Assembly (NCBI RefSeq): GCF_014805625.2
Contig: NW_023998415.1
Location: 7,905,282-7,969,281, forward strand
Direction: 5' to 3'
Length of the DNA: 64,000 bases
Source of the DNA: Glossina fuscipes
Lineage: Eukaryota > Arthropoda > Insecta > Diptera > Glossinidae
This document shows, piece after piece, positions 37,701-49,467 of this stretch. The notes under the pieces are model-generated. The model searched no databases. It was not told the origin of the DNA and saw nothing but the letters and a program-made list of their open reading frames with translations. The translations under genes and the position numbers were made by a program. How positions within the stretch are numbered: the first letter of the stretch is position 1; each line of letters starts with the position of its first letter.

Positions 37701-38833
37701 TGGCAAAAAATACATCCTTTTGATTTTTCCTGGATGCTTCGTACAAAATATCGTCTAGATCTCTGTCCTCAGTCAAGATCGGAAAGCCAAGTCCGCACAG
37801 GAGCTTATAACAGATGAGGTATTTCTTCTTTCATAAAAAGAGAGACTTGCTTTTCAACATTCGAGAGGAAATGAGTTTCGGAAAATTACATAACGTATCC
37901 TCCACCCATTGCTGTTCACCCATCAGAGAGATTTATCCTTCGTATTAAGCAGTTAAGGTAACGTTTTCCTCATTTTTTTCTCTTTTTCACAAACCTTGAC
38001 CTATTCAAAGCTACAGAAAGGTATTTTATGTACTTGATCGGCATAATTTATACGGTTATGTACCTGGCACTTGGCAAATCTAGTTCTTAATTGACTTTGT
38101 TTAATACGAAATTACTTTTCGGTCATTTAGTTAATTCTATGCCATAACAAATGAATTAAATTAATTTGCTGTTTTTATAGCGCCACTTGCATATTCGAAA
38201 TATTTAACTCATTTTCTCTTATCTGGATTTTTTCACCCACCACATCGACTTTCCCTTTTCTTTAAATTTTTTGCTTCAATATCTTATCAATTCTTTCGTT
38301 TCTTCTCTCATCCTCTCCCACTTTTTTCGCACTTGTCGCGCCATCATTTTTAATCAGTTATCAGTTACGTGTGCCTATCTGAGAGCACTGGCCACCTGTT
38401 CTTGTGCTATATGAATGCTTGATATAGAGAAAAGCCAAACACTGGCAAATGTGTGTGTGTGTGTAACGCACAGACATGAATATTGCAGATTCCCGAAAGT
38501 ATGCATGTGTTCTATATGAGCGTGGAAAGGCAAAATTATTTTTGCCATATTGTCCATATTTTATCGCTTTCACCAACTTGGGTGGGCAAATCCGATAAAT
38601 CGGTCCATATTTTATGGTTAAGCGAAAAGCGTGATGATTTTTTCTACGTAATTAAGCTTTAAATTTGATCTTACATTTTTCGTAAAACTCCTATGTGAAG
38701 TTACATATATATGTATAAGATAAGAGGACGGGTATGCAAAAGTTTGTTTTTCGTCTAAAGCTACTGTAATTTTTTCTTGTTTCTATCTGCCACGAGAAAT
38801 AATGTCAACAAATAATGTCAATATAATATAATA

Positions 38834-38870
<37 letters not shown>

Positions 38871-41635
38871 GAATTGTTTATTACTTACCCGTTAGTTAAA
38901 GACTGATGTTCAAGGGAAGAATTTTCCTCTTCCACTTCGCCAATAGTTGGTAACATATTTGTGTGCCAATATAAATTAAAATAGGCCTCGGAAGGTCCAG
39001 GTCCATTAATTAATTCTGGTGGTCCCAATTTCTCACCATCCTCGCAAACGTAGTCTTTGTCCTCATCGAAATCATTGGTTTCTATCGGTTCCTCGTCTTC
39101 GCTACTTGAACTAGAGTAATACAGAGGAGTATTGGATTCTTCGATTTTCTTACATTTACCCACCACCACCAGAAGAGGAGGTGTCGTACACTCTAAATCA
39201 TCGCTTCTATTTGCTTGCTCTTCGTCAATACACTCAGGAGATGCTGGCTTCAAATCTCTGCTGTCATTGTCCTCTCGGCGCTGTGAAGCCGGACTATTGC
39301 GGCGCACTAATTCGAACAAACTGGGCATTTCCTCGTTACTTTTGAAAACATTTGAGGCACTTAAAAAGTCCGCCTGACTTTTACTCTCGTACGTTTGTAT
39401 TTTAAAACGTATTTCCCGATTCGGGTTAACTGAAATTATTGACTGTTCGCTGATTTGTGTTTGACTCAGAATTCCTGGATGTTGTTTAAAAGTTTGCATA
39501 GCAGGCGTGTCGACGATGGGAACGCCATTCAAAGCTGCTCTATCGACTACGGTCACAGTGGTCACGTTCTCGTCACCACCAATTGATGTAATAGTAGGTT
39601 TTGGTATTTGTGTTTTCTGTAATGATTGAACTCTCTCTGGTGGTTTGGGCTTAGGGCCCCTAATCTTGTTACCAGATGCAGCAGAATTTAAAAATTCGGA
39701 GGACGACGATGACATAGCTTTCAGATTGCTATTCTGGCTTAGAATCGGTATACCCGTGCGCTCGGGACTCTTGCATTTGGACTCCGCTGAGGCAGCTCGC
39801 TGCAAAGGTAGTTTTGAAGCAATTACGGGACTAGATTCCTTCGATTTGCTTTGATAATAACCCAATTTAAGATCGGTTTCTGATTTCTGCTTGGTCAACA
39901 AGCGCGGTATATTTGTAGGAGATGTTTTACTCGATCTTTTTTCATTAATGAGATCATTTTCCCATGATTTTTTCGGGATCAATATTACAGGTATGCGAGA
40001 TTTATTCGGGGATGCTAACTTACTCTGACATATTGACTCTCTCTCGATAAAACTGGACGTTTGAAGTTTGACTTTTTCAAGCTTACTTTCCGTCCTCAGT
40101 TTTATCTCACTTTCTGTCTTGGATCGTTCCAAAAACTTTGGCGAATTTATGGCTTTTGGTATTTTTGTAACAAAATCCCTACTCGAAGACGAAGAGTCAT
40201 TTAATGGAGCGATTGATGCATTAACTATCGCACCGTCTGGTACTTTTGGGGGCGGGACTTCTATAGCCATTTTAAAACTTGCATTGAATTTCCTGGGCAT
40301 TGGAATTATAGATCGTTTCTTCGGCTCTATGGGTGTTGTCATCTGTCTGGGCTTGGGTGTAGGTGTTGAAATTTTCACATCACCTTCGGCTTGTTCATTT
40401 GACTTATTGTCGCTTCTCTCTTGCGTTTTTAATTCTATTATGTTTTCATACGTATTAATTTTTTCCGACTTGGATTCCAAGTTCTCGTAATTATTGCTCG
40501 ATACAAGTGTAATAGAAGATAATAATATTTCTTCGGCCTGGGGTGTTATTACTTCTTTAAAGCATTCTTCCAAGGAATGATTGTTAGACTGCACGTCAAA
40601 ATCATTTTCGAGTAAAGTAAAAGGTTTCAATACCTTGGCCAGTTCCGACTTATTGATCACCACTGCCGGTCCGTTTGTTAATGAAGCGAAACTTGATAGA
40701 TCCGATTCTGAGGAGTTTGAGTTCATAGAAAAGCGGTCAATTACTGTGGAAATAGTGCTGGCAGTATCATCCGATTCCGATTCATTAGTGGCATTGCGCA
40801 GCACTGATTGATGAACCGAATGATGAGAGTTGATCGAGTCCGCAAACAAATTTACGTAATATTCTGCGTCGGGCGGTGGTGTAAAAGACTTCTCACTACA
40901 TAATGATATACCGCCTTCGGGGGAGTCAGGTTGAGCATTTCTATTGTTGGGTATATCTATAGCTTGTATATCTCTTGAGGCTTTAAGTTTTTTAATTAAC
41001 TTTCTAGGTGGTATGGGTGGTGGAGGGGGCGGTGCGACACGCATTTGCAAACTTGGTTTGCCTAAATTATACGATTTCGCTGAAGTGCTTGTACATCCAT
41101 TGTCCAAATCTTCTTCGATGCCTGCAGGCTTCTGACCTTTACCATTACGTACCAGCAACTTTATGGCTACATTATCTTTTAAACACTTCACGCATTCAAT
41201 GCGTGTCATGTCACAGACCGAACGACTATCGATGCTGATGATTTCATCGCCTTCTCTTAATATACCCCAAGATGTGGCGACTTTTGATGCTGGACTATCC
41301 TTAGCACATGATTGTATGAATAACTTTTGCACCTTTTCCAAATTTTTTGTGCCACCTTGAAATTTTAAACCGAAACCTAAACGTTCACCTGGTAAACGAT
41401 ATACAACGACTGTTTCCACTTCTTCTTCTTTTTCACTTTTATGCTCGTGGTTAATGTCTAAGCCTTGTTTTTGTTGCCGATGGCTGCCAGTGTTGTTAAT
41501 CGATAATACAGTAACAAATGTAGAATTTCGAGTCGATAATGCGGTAGTTGTTGTTGTCGTTAATTTTTCACATAATTTGTCATTGCTTTTATTTGAAAGA
41601 TTATCGACTTCAACAACAGTCACAAAATCAGCCAT
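34712..41635 (-). CDS. Large PDZ-domain scaffold protein, 3' incomplete
   Basis: Two giant exons: 41635-38889 (2,747 nt) and 37146-34712 (2,435 nt). The ATG is in good context (AACACCATGG) with an in-frame TAA 18 nt upstream. Exon 1 ends G|GTAAGT after two bases of a codon. Exon 2 follows TTTTACAG and supplies the third base (Gly), so the phase matches exactly. Exon 2 ends GAG|GTAAGT one base into a codon, so at least one more exon exists. Visible product: at least 1,727 residues. A single PDZ domain lies at about residues 74-165, with the carboxylate-binding loop RLGFGLKFQGG. Proline-rich APPPPPPIPPRK is at about 201-212. Then come long Ser/Thr-rich stretches, and an acidic, aromatic block SEAYFNLYWHTNMLP near 882-896. 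Exon 2 encodes a Glu/Lys-rich, largely disordered region with a helical KKTEEEKRLEMEAQK segment and KPAIRPKPPVPQKR, an SH3-ligand type. PDZ proteins gather membrane and cytoskeletal partners. I cannot name the orthologue. Confidence 0.9.
37147..38888 (-). other. Intron of the PDZ gene
   Basis: 1,742 nt between a GTAAGT donor and a TTTTAACTTTTACAG acceptor (minus strand). It holds (AT)n near the donor (38830-38864) and no other recognised feature. Confidence 0.85.
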
Positions 41636-41748
41636 GGTGTTTAACTGCGTTTAGTCAAGTCAGCAACCGTATTAAGGTTAACTAAAGTCGGCAATCAACA
41701 TACAGATGACGCTGAATTAAAAAAGCTTCCACCTATGTGCGATATAAA
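41636..41748 (-). other. Probable 5' UTR part of PDZ exon 1
   Basis: Upstream of the ATG, CTCTTCTTACAG (41760-41749) is a good acceptor. If used, exon 1 begins at 41748 with 113 nt of leader and the transcript has an unseen 5' exon at higher coordinates. Confidence 0.45.
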
Positions 41749-42429
41749 CTGTAAGAAGAGAAAAGCAAAACAGAAGCAAATGAATTTAATTAAATGAACT
41801 TTTTTAATTATTAAAACTAATATATGAACGAAAATTAATATACAAGCGAATAATGGCGATCTCTGCCCATTCTCACCCGAATGCAAGCAACAATGCGTTT
41901 TTGTGAATAACAACCCTGTTCGAAAAAAAAAACACTATTTGTATATAGGTATTTTGTTTTTATAAAGCTGACATTGTGCTTTTTTGTTGTTGCATTTGGC
42001 GCACATTTTTAATTGATGTTATCATCATTTTTATACAATCTCTTATATATATAACAACTGTTAATGCTATTAATATTATTGTTGTTATTATTAATTAATC
42101 TTTAAAATTCGCTTTTTTAATATAAATAAAATTATTATTTACTATGATGAGAAATTTCTTTTGGAAAGCAAGTGATGATAAGCGAATTCAATTTATTTTC
42201 CTTTTGTTTTATTTCGAAGCTAAAAAAAAAAGAGATAATAGAATCAGCTATGGTGAATGGCAAGAAGACCTTACCTTAGAAACCCTTTAGAAACCAAAAT
42301 TATTGACTTTGATAAATTCATTGAATTAATTATTAATCATTTTAATTTCTATGCGTGTTTATGCGTAAAATTTTCGGTTTACCATTGTCTTAATTTTATT
42401 AGATTATAAGAGAAAATATCATAACATAC
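41749..42429. other. AT-rich non-coding stretch
   Basis: Very A/T-rich, with no gene seen. If the acceptor at 41749 is used it is part of a 5' intron of the PDZ gene. Confidence 0.4.
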
Positions 42430-42593
42430 TTGTGCGCAAAGCTTTTGTCTTATGTCTTGTCTCTTTTGTGTCTTTCGGTCTTGTTCTGTGTCTTCAATAC
42501 TTTTGTAAATTTGTTTTAGCTCATGGTTAACCGCAATATCAAATATCAATTTTTCATTTTGCACTGACACCGAAGAGGGGGTAGTCTCTTGTT
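42430..42593 (-). CDS. Candidate exon, charged coiled-coil-like segment
   Basis: A minus-strand frame free of stops after 42598 encodes about 54 residues of strongly protein-like sequence (NHELKQIYKSIEDTEQ, then DRKTQKRQDIRQKLCAQ). It runs to a donor CAA|GTATGT at 42430/42429 (phase 0), after which coding character is lost. There is no ATG in frame, so it would be internal or use an upstream start. A weak acceptor CTAAAAAG lies at 42600-42594. It sits about 0.8 kb above the PDZ gene's start on the same strand and could be a separate gene or an alternative 5' exon. A phase-0 join into the leader of PDZ exon 1 hits a stop, which argues against the second idea. Confidence 0.35.
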
Positions 42594-42600
42594 CTTTTTA

Positions 42601-43199
42601 GGTGGGCGGAGGGAGGATGTAAGCTACCATTAACTTGTTATAAGACTAAACCAGCATCGTACGGTATGTGTGTCAACGACAAAGTGATTGTCAGCAAACA
42701 AGCTTTTAAGAAACAAGTTAAAAAAAAATAAATAAAATAAACAGTTAAGCAGTTAAAGTTTAAAACATTGGCGTTAATTTTGCCGCTGTAAAACAAGATA
42801 ATTTTTTTTATTATGAAAAAACAAAATTAAAATGAACATAAAAATAGAAATAGAAATAGAAATATAGACGTTATTTACAGCGCCCGAAACGAACATACAC
42901 CGGAATCCATAAGACAAGGCTCAAAACTAGTTTATTGAACAAAAATTCAATAAATAAAGAATTTAGTTAAAAAAGTCTTATCAACATTAAGTTTCATTAT
43001 TTATTATTTTACTATGCGTTCATCTATTGATTGAAAAGTTTATCGATTTATTCGATCACTTGTTGTCATACATTTATGCATCGTATATAGGACCTTTCAA
43101 TGGAAGATGTCATTTTGAATTAGTTATGCAATAGGGCTACGAATTGTTTGACAAATGGCATAAGCCTACCGATCAAAAACAGTCCGCCAAAGTTTTCCC
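42601..43199. other. AT-rich non-coding stretch
   Basis: Nothing recognised beyond A-rich tracts and (AAATAG)n-like sequence near 42840. Confidence 0.5.
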
Positions 43200-43740
43200 C
43201 CCTTGTGCATCCATTCATTGCATACCCTGGTCGATATCGTAGTACTTTCAAATAGAAAAAATTCTTCGACTAATGCTTTTGATTTTTCGGAGACCCGAGA
43301 TATAGCACTTGTACTAGCTGACTGCTATGTATAAGAAAAACTCGCTAATTATACAAACCGCTGTGGGCGGGAAGGATGAGTGAAATACTAATTATACATA
43401 AACATATACACAACACCCCATAAAATGTATACGTTTTTGATCAGTATCATCACATTCTGAATCGATTTAAGTATGTCCCTCTGTCCATCTGTGTCATATC
43501 TATGGTAAACATTCACGCGATTGCAACAAATAAAAGATGGACTTCAAATTTGTGCACAAATCATGGAAATATCTTGCTGTCGGCAGCTTGGACGGCGGAC
43601 ATGATGCAAATTATATCTCAGCGCTTGCGGATATCGATTGAGAAACCATAGGCAATAATCAGCGATATTAAAATCGATGTCTATTGGCACACGGTGACCG
43701 GCCGCGTATATAAATCTCCTCCGGCAAATAAAAAAACTAA
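43200..43740 (-). repeat. Dispersed fly repeat, second type
   Basis: On the minus strand it contains ACAGATGGACAGAGGGACAT, then AAATCGATTCAGAATGTGATG, then CTGATCAAAAACGTATACATTTTATGGGG. This order (repeated GGACAGA, an AATCGA-type motif, CTGATCAA, then TATA..TTTATGGGG) is typical of a dispersed repeat I know from many fly genomes; I do not attach a family name. It ends near a GCATACCCTGG motif (minus: CCAGGGTATGC). Confidence 0.5.
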
Positions 43741-44194
43741 GTAAGTAATAATTATTGCTAATTAAAAATTTTGCAAATTTTTACAACTTTTTTGCCTCTA
43801 AGATTGTGTTTGCAATGTGTTCCTCCGTTAAGGTTGACTGTAAGCTGACTGTTACCTGTCGTATATTAAAAAGCAAATCCAGAAGAAATTTTTTTTTTCT
43901 TCTTATTTTTTTTGAATTTTGCAAAAAAAACAACTCTAAGAGATCTCCTTACTGGTTTTCACTTTTGCGAATTGCAGTTACTTTGCATGTGTGCATCTGC
44001 TCGTTTATGAGTAGATGATACGGAGTGTGGTGTTTGTGTAAGATTTCGGTAAAGATTTGCTTCATAGACGTTTATATTAAGACTTTACATTGAATGGCAT
44101 TTCTTTAAAATGATTTTTTTTTTTTCATTTATTTGACAGAGGGTTTGCATTTTCTTTTTTAAGCACACACCTTTACATAACACTATCTCCACGT

Positions 44195-44227
44195 AACGAA
44201 CGAACGAACGAACGAACGAACGAACGA
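44195..44227. repeat. (ACGA)n tetranucleotide array
   Basis: About eight units of CGAA. Confidence 0.9.
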
Positions 44228-45398
44228 TTATTTTGCTATTGAAGCAAGGTGCGGGTGTACCGCCGAGGCGATAAAAAGTGACAAATACTTTTCAAAATAC
44301 AAAAACAAGTTTGAACGAATGCGTAAGATGCGTGCACAACGGGAAATGTCTAAATTACATAAAAATAGCGTAAATTTTTGAAAAAACCTGAAATCTAATT
44401 TCTTAAGCATCATCTTAAGCATCTCGTAGTAAAATTAACTTTAATGAAATGATATCAGCCAGTGCTTTACACTTTCTTTCTTATGCCGCATGGCACCTAA
44501 GCAGTAATTGATAATAAGATCTCATTGAAGAGATTTGGATAAAAAAACGGGAAGCAAATAATAAACATCTACTGATTTTGCGGTGCAACTATATATATAT
44601 ATATATAATTTGCCGATTATTCTCCTACTTTGCATTGATTGTTTGTAAAAAAAAATTATATTCAATTGATGAAAGCATTTTAAAGTCTTCCCTCCTCTCT
44701 CCGATTATGCTTTCATCATTCATCCATTGTGCAGTTCCAAAGTTGATTTACCATTGGAATGCGACGGTAAATTCCAGCGTTTACTTTCCCTGAGAGCTTC
44801 AACAACATTCAAAAGAACAAAACACACAAAAGGGATATAGTTGTGTTCTTTCTTCCCTGCGAAAAGGAAAAGGACGATCGATGTAGATGGTATGCTTCAC
44901 ACTTCTGCAATGAAGAGGATCTCTACAGACATAGATAGAATCTACTACTACTCGCAACCGCAATTTATCGTAGCTGGGATGCATGCGTATCGTATCCGGT
45001 TTGAAGTTTGAAGCATGCTGAGGAAATCTAAAGGCTGCGCACTAGATTGCACTCATATACACATACATATGAGTAGCTTTGCCACAGAATCGATGTTTTT
45101 GTTGGTTTAACGTGTTGGATGCACTAACTTGTCGATTTAACGCCACGGTGCTCGAGGACACACGGGTTAATTTTGCGTAACCGGCGCCCTCCACAAATTC
45201 AGAAAAAATCCCTATAAGCTAACGGCCTAAGCTAACTACACTGCATATATATTTATTTATGTGTACGACTCAATAAATTTACTCGGGAGAGTGTTGAGGC
45301 CTATCATTAAACGGCACAGAAAAAAAGCCTCAAATTTGAACAATTTGTTAAAGTGCGGAAATGCGTTACGCTTTCTCACAGAATTGTACACATGCGGT

Positions 45399-45440
45399 TG
45401 CTGCCTGCTGCCTGCTGCCTGCTGCCTGCTGCCTGCTGCA
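45399..45440. repeat. (TGCTGCC)n 7-bp minisatellite
   Basis: Five exact TGCTGCC units and a sixth ending in A. A 7-bp unit keeps no reading frame, so the Leu/Cys/Pro-rich frame across it is not a gene. Confidence 0.9.
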
Positions 45441-46189
45441 TTGCCGCTGCTTGATTTTAGTGGATGGAAATGCAACTCAAATGCAATTCTCAACCGGAAA
45501 TAAGTCCTCTATTCGATAAGCAACGCTTTATAAATGCTTACAACAGGTGCAAGTGCACAAGAACGCCTAATATTTACGTCTTACGCTTGTTTCCTTTCAC
45601 CCTCGCATTCGTCCTTTCTTCTAATTATGCTTAGAGCAATTCATTGATTTAACTGAGATTGCGCTTACTTTTATTCCTTATTCCTTAAGCTATCATATGA
45701 AGGCAGGATTTGACCAAGCAATCGCTTATAATTCGTGTGAGACGCCATTTATATCTCATTTCATAGTTTTTGTATGTATTCATGTAACCCAATACCAAAA
45801 ACATTGACAATTGCACCTAAACGTCTATAATTTTGTCTCCAGTAGTAGTAGTAGTAGTAGTAGGGTCAATATTTTTTAATTTTGTGATGAATTCGAGTTG
45901 ATTCGATTATTTTCCGTAAGGCATTCAACTGCATTTTTCGTTTTTCTTGGGTATGGAAATATGAAGAGAAATGCAGAAAATTATTATTTCAGATTATTGT
46001 CCACCACTACCCATTCACTCCCTCTCGCCTAATCTTTCAGAGAGAATAGAAATCCTGCTAGCACGGACAATAAGTCATCGCCTGTAGTAAGCCTTAATAA
46101 TAAGAAAAACGGCTAACGCGTGCTCATAACAGCAGAGAACATAGCGCATTCCAGATTAGTACTGAGAAGGAATTACTGTTCAATCCTTA

Positions 46190-46510
46190 CTATATGAGAT
46201 CAAATTTGCTATAAGTCACTTGGTGTTATAGCAATAGCTCTGGCTGTATGGTCCCCACTGGTCAACATCTGATAGAGTTATTGTTTTCTTCAATGAATTA
46301 TTTCATCATAATTTACAATTTTTCTGTTTTTTTTTTTTTCTGCTATTTATTTATTTATACATAAACTATTATTTAATTATTATTTTTTTATTTATTTATT
46401 TTTTTTTTTTCTTTACTTCTCCTTATATACTTTATACTAGTTTTTAATATTAATTGATTGAGTTTCATGTTTAAGTAAATAAAATAAATAAATATCAAAA
46501 ATAAAGTAAA
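46190..46510 (+). mobile_element. Truncated jockey-clade LINE 3' end
   Basis: Near 46196-46290 a plus-strand frame resembles the C-terminal end of jockey-clade RT (LWLYGPHWSTSDRVI against the usual VWSP....I.RI). It is followed by T-rich sequence and then TTACTTCTCCTTATATACTTTATACTAG (about 46413). That segment closely parallels TTACTTCTCTTTATATACTTTCTATAAG in the 3' UTR of the LINE at 18.9-20.3 kb. This fits a 5'-truncated sibling of that family. Confidence 0.5.
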
Positions 46511-47321
46511 AAAAAAACTGAATTGATATTGAAAATGATTCAAATAATTCATAAGACACTGAGCATACATTGCAACATACACTGAGAACATCTCAGTTTG
46601 AAAAGTAGGAGCAAAGTGAACTTGCACAAGAATGGAAAATCGCCGTCCAAGCCCACCCAATATTAGATGATATTAAAATTTTATTCTTTTTTCAAAACGT
46701 CTGCAATGTGCAGAAAGACTCTGTAAGGTACACATATACAGTAAGGAATGCACTGAGTCCGTCTAGGCGTATTTGTCCTTCTAGTTTTTCGTTTCTGTGG
46801 TTTTGTGTGTGGTAGAAATCGGTGAAAGGGCACGTCCAAAGTCAAAGAAAGTGAACCGAGAACGCCTTCGCTTATCACTCATAATATAAAATGAAGATAG
46901 CGATATGAGTTTGCACGAGCTTGTTGCATGGGCGGTGATCCTATAATATCTCTGCAAAAATTGAAAAAACTCCGTCACACTTGTTAGTTTTTTTTTTTTT
47001 TTTTGCAGTGAAAAGATGGCGAGCATAAAAAGTATTGCACGTGCACAGTTCAATATCATTTTCTTCTGTCTATAAGAACAAAATAAGTGAAAACGGTCTG
47101 TATTTACACTGGCTATAAAAACTTCATAAATTTATATTCATTAGACCCGAAAGCTTAGTGGTCTCTTTCGAAAGGCAACTAAATCTGCCGAAGAGCTATT
47201 TAAATGACAAGTGAGAAAAAGAAGAAGAAGAAGAAACGAAGAAGTGACATTACACTGTTTTCTATCGCTAGACAATCGCCGGTGGGATTTCGAATCACAG
47301 GCAGGGCATTATTGAATTTAA
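46511..47321. other. Non-coding stretch
   Basis: No gene seen; T18 near 46988-47005. Confidence 0.4.
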
Positions 47322-47700
47322 TTGATTCTTTCACATGTTTCATCCGACTCGTCTGCAATCCCTGGAGAATTTAATGCCGACATATTAATCGGATCTGTTG
47401 TCAGGTTGGGCGAGCTCGCCCTTAATTATGGCCAAATTAGTTATAAAATTTTTGCCTCGTTTTGTGTTTTCTTTTATCTTTTACAATCCGCCACAACAAT
47501 AGTGTAAGGAGGAGAAAGCAAATGTTTTAGCAGTTTTGATAGATTGCCGGCCTCAAATTAATGACATGAATAAAGATTTTATTGTTAATGTATTTGCACA
47601 AAGCTGTTTTAATAGTCGTGATGGGAAAACCATCATATTTAGATCATCAAATTGTGGGGCGTTTTGGTTTAATGAAATGCTTAAGAATAAAAAACTATCC
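47322..47700 (+). pseudogene. Coding-like fragments, unassigned
   Basis: Two adjacent open segments have protein-like composition. The first (47322-47459) reads SSAIPGEFNADILIGSVVR and could be a relic of a LINE endonuclease around its GDFNA motif. The second (from 47506) reads VLAVLIDCRPQINDMNKDF and runs into poly-A and (TA)n at 47701-47753, like a retroposon tail. An intron between them (GTTGGG...CAATAG) would not preserve frame. I favour a decayed element. Confidence 0.25.
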
Positions 47701-47706
47701 CAAAAA

Positions 47707-47753
<47 letters not shown>
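47701..47753. repeat. A13 and (TA)n tract
   Basis: Thirteen As followed by about 18 TA units. Confidence 0.95.
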
Positions 47754-47754
<1 letters not shown>

Positions 47755-47985
47755 TTGTAAAGAAGTCCAACAAAAGCAACCTTAAATAAAATACAAGACG
47801 AGGAGACTTTAAAAATCGAAGAAAAAGATTTTACGAGATAGATAGCAAAGATACATATTTAATATGTTCGAGTCTGTTTTGAACAAAGAAACAAGAGAAA
47901 TATTTGACTTTCAAATGTGAAGTCATCTCGGATGTTCTTTCAGTTTGTTAAATTTTTAATTATTGGTTCATGTGAAGTATATTAG

Positions 47986-48022
47986 TATAAGAACCGAATG
48001 TGAAGAGCTTTTCTTTGTCAGT
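47986..48022 (+). promoter_or_regulatory. Possible core promoter of the serine protease gene
   Basis: TATAAG at 47986-47991 and an arthropod-type initiator TCAGT at 48018-48022 are about 33 bp apart, close to the usual spacing. This would give a leader of about 75 nt before the ATG at 48095. Prediction from motif spacing only. Confidence 0.3.
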
Positions 48023-48094
48023 AGCGGTCAAATTATAAATGTGTAAACAACTTGTTGCGCGAAATTGTCTTGAAACGTGTATTAACCACAGAAG

Positions 48095-49467
<1,373 letters not shown>

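Larger units (their letters stand above)
43741..46189. other. Non-coding stretch
   Basis: Holds (ACGA)n 44195-44227, (AT)n near 44590 and the 7-bp minisatellite at 45399. No supported gene. Confidence 0.5.

Noticed and set aside
40068..40490. 140-codon plus-strand ORF
   Set aside because: Antisense shadow of PDZ exon 1.
41695..41913. Short hydrophobic minus-strand ORF above the PDZ start
   Set aside because: It straddles the likely splice acceptor at 41749; its last part is 5' UTR and the rest looks intronic.
45257..45503. Cys/Leu/Pro-rich frames around 45.4 kb
   Set aside because: Produced by the 7-bp minisatellite, which cannot hold one reading frame.
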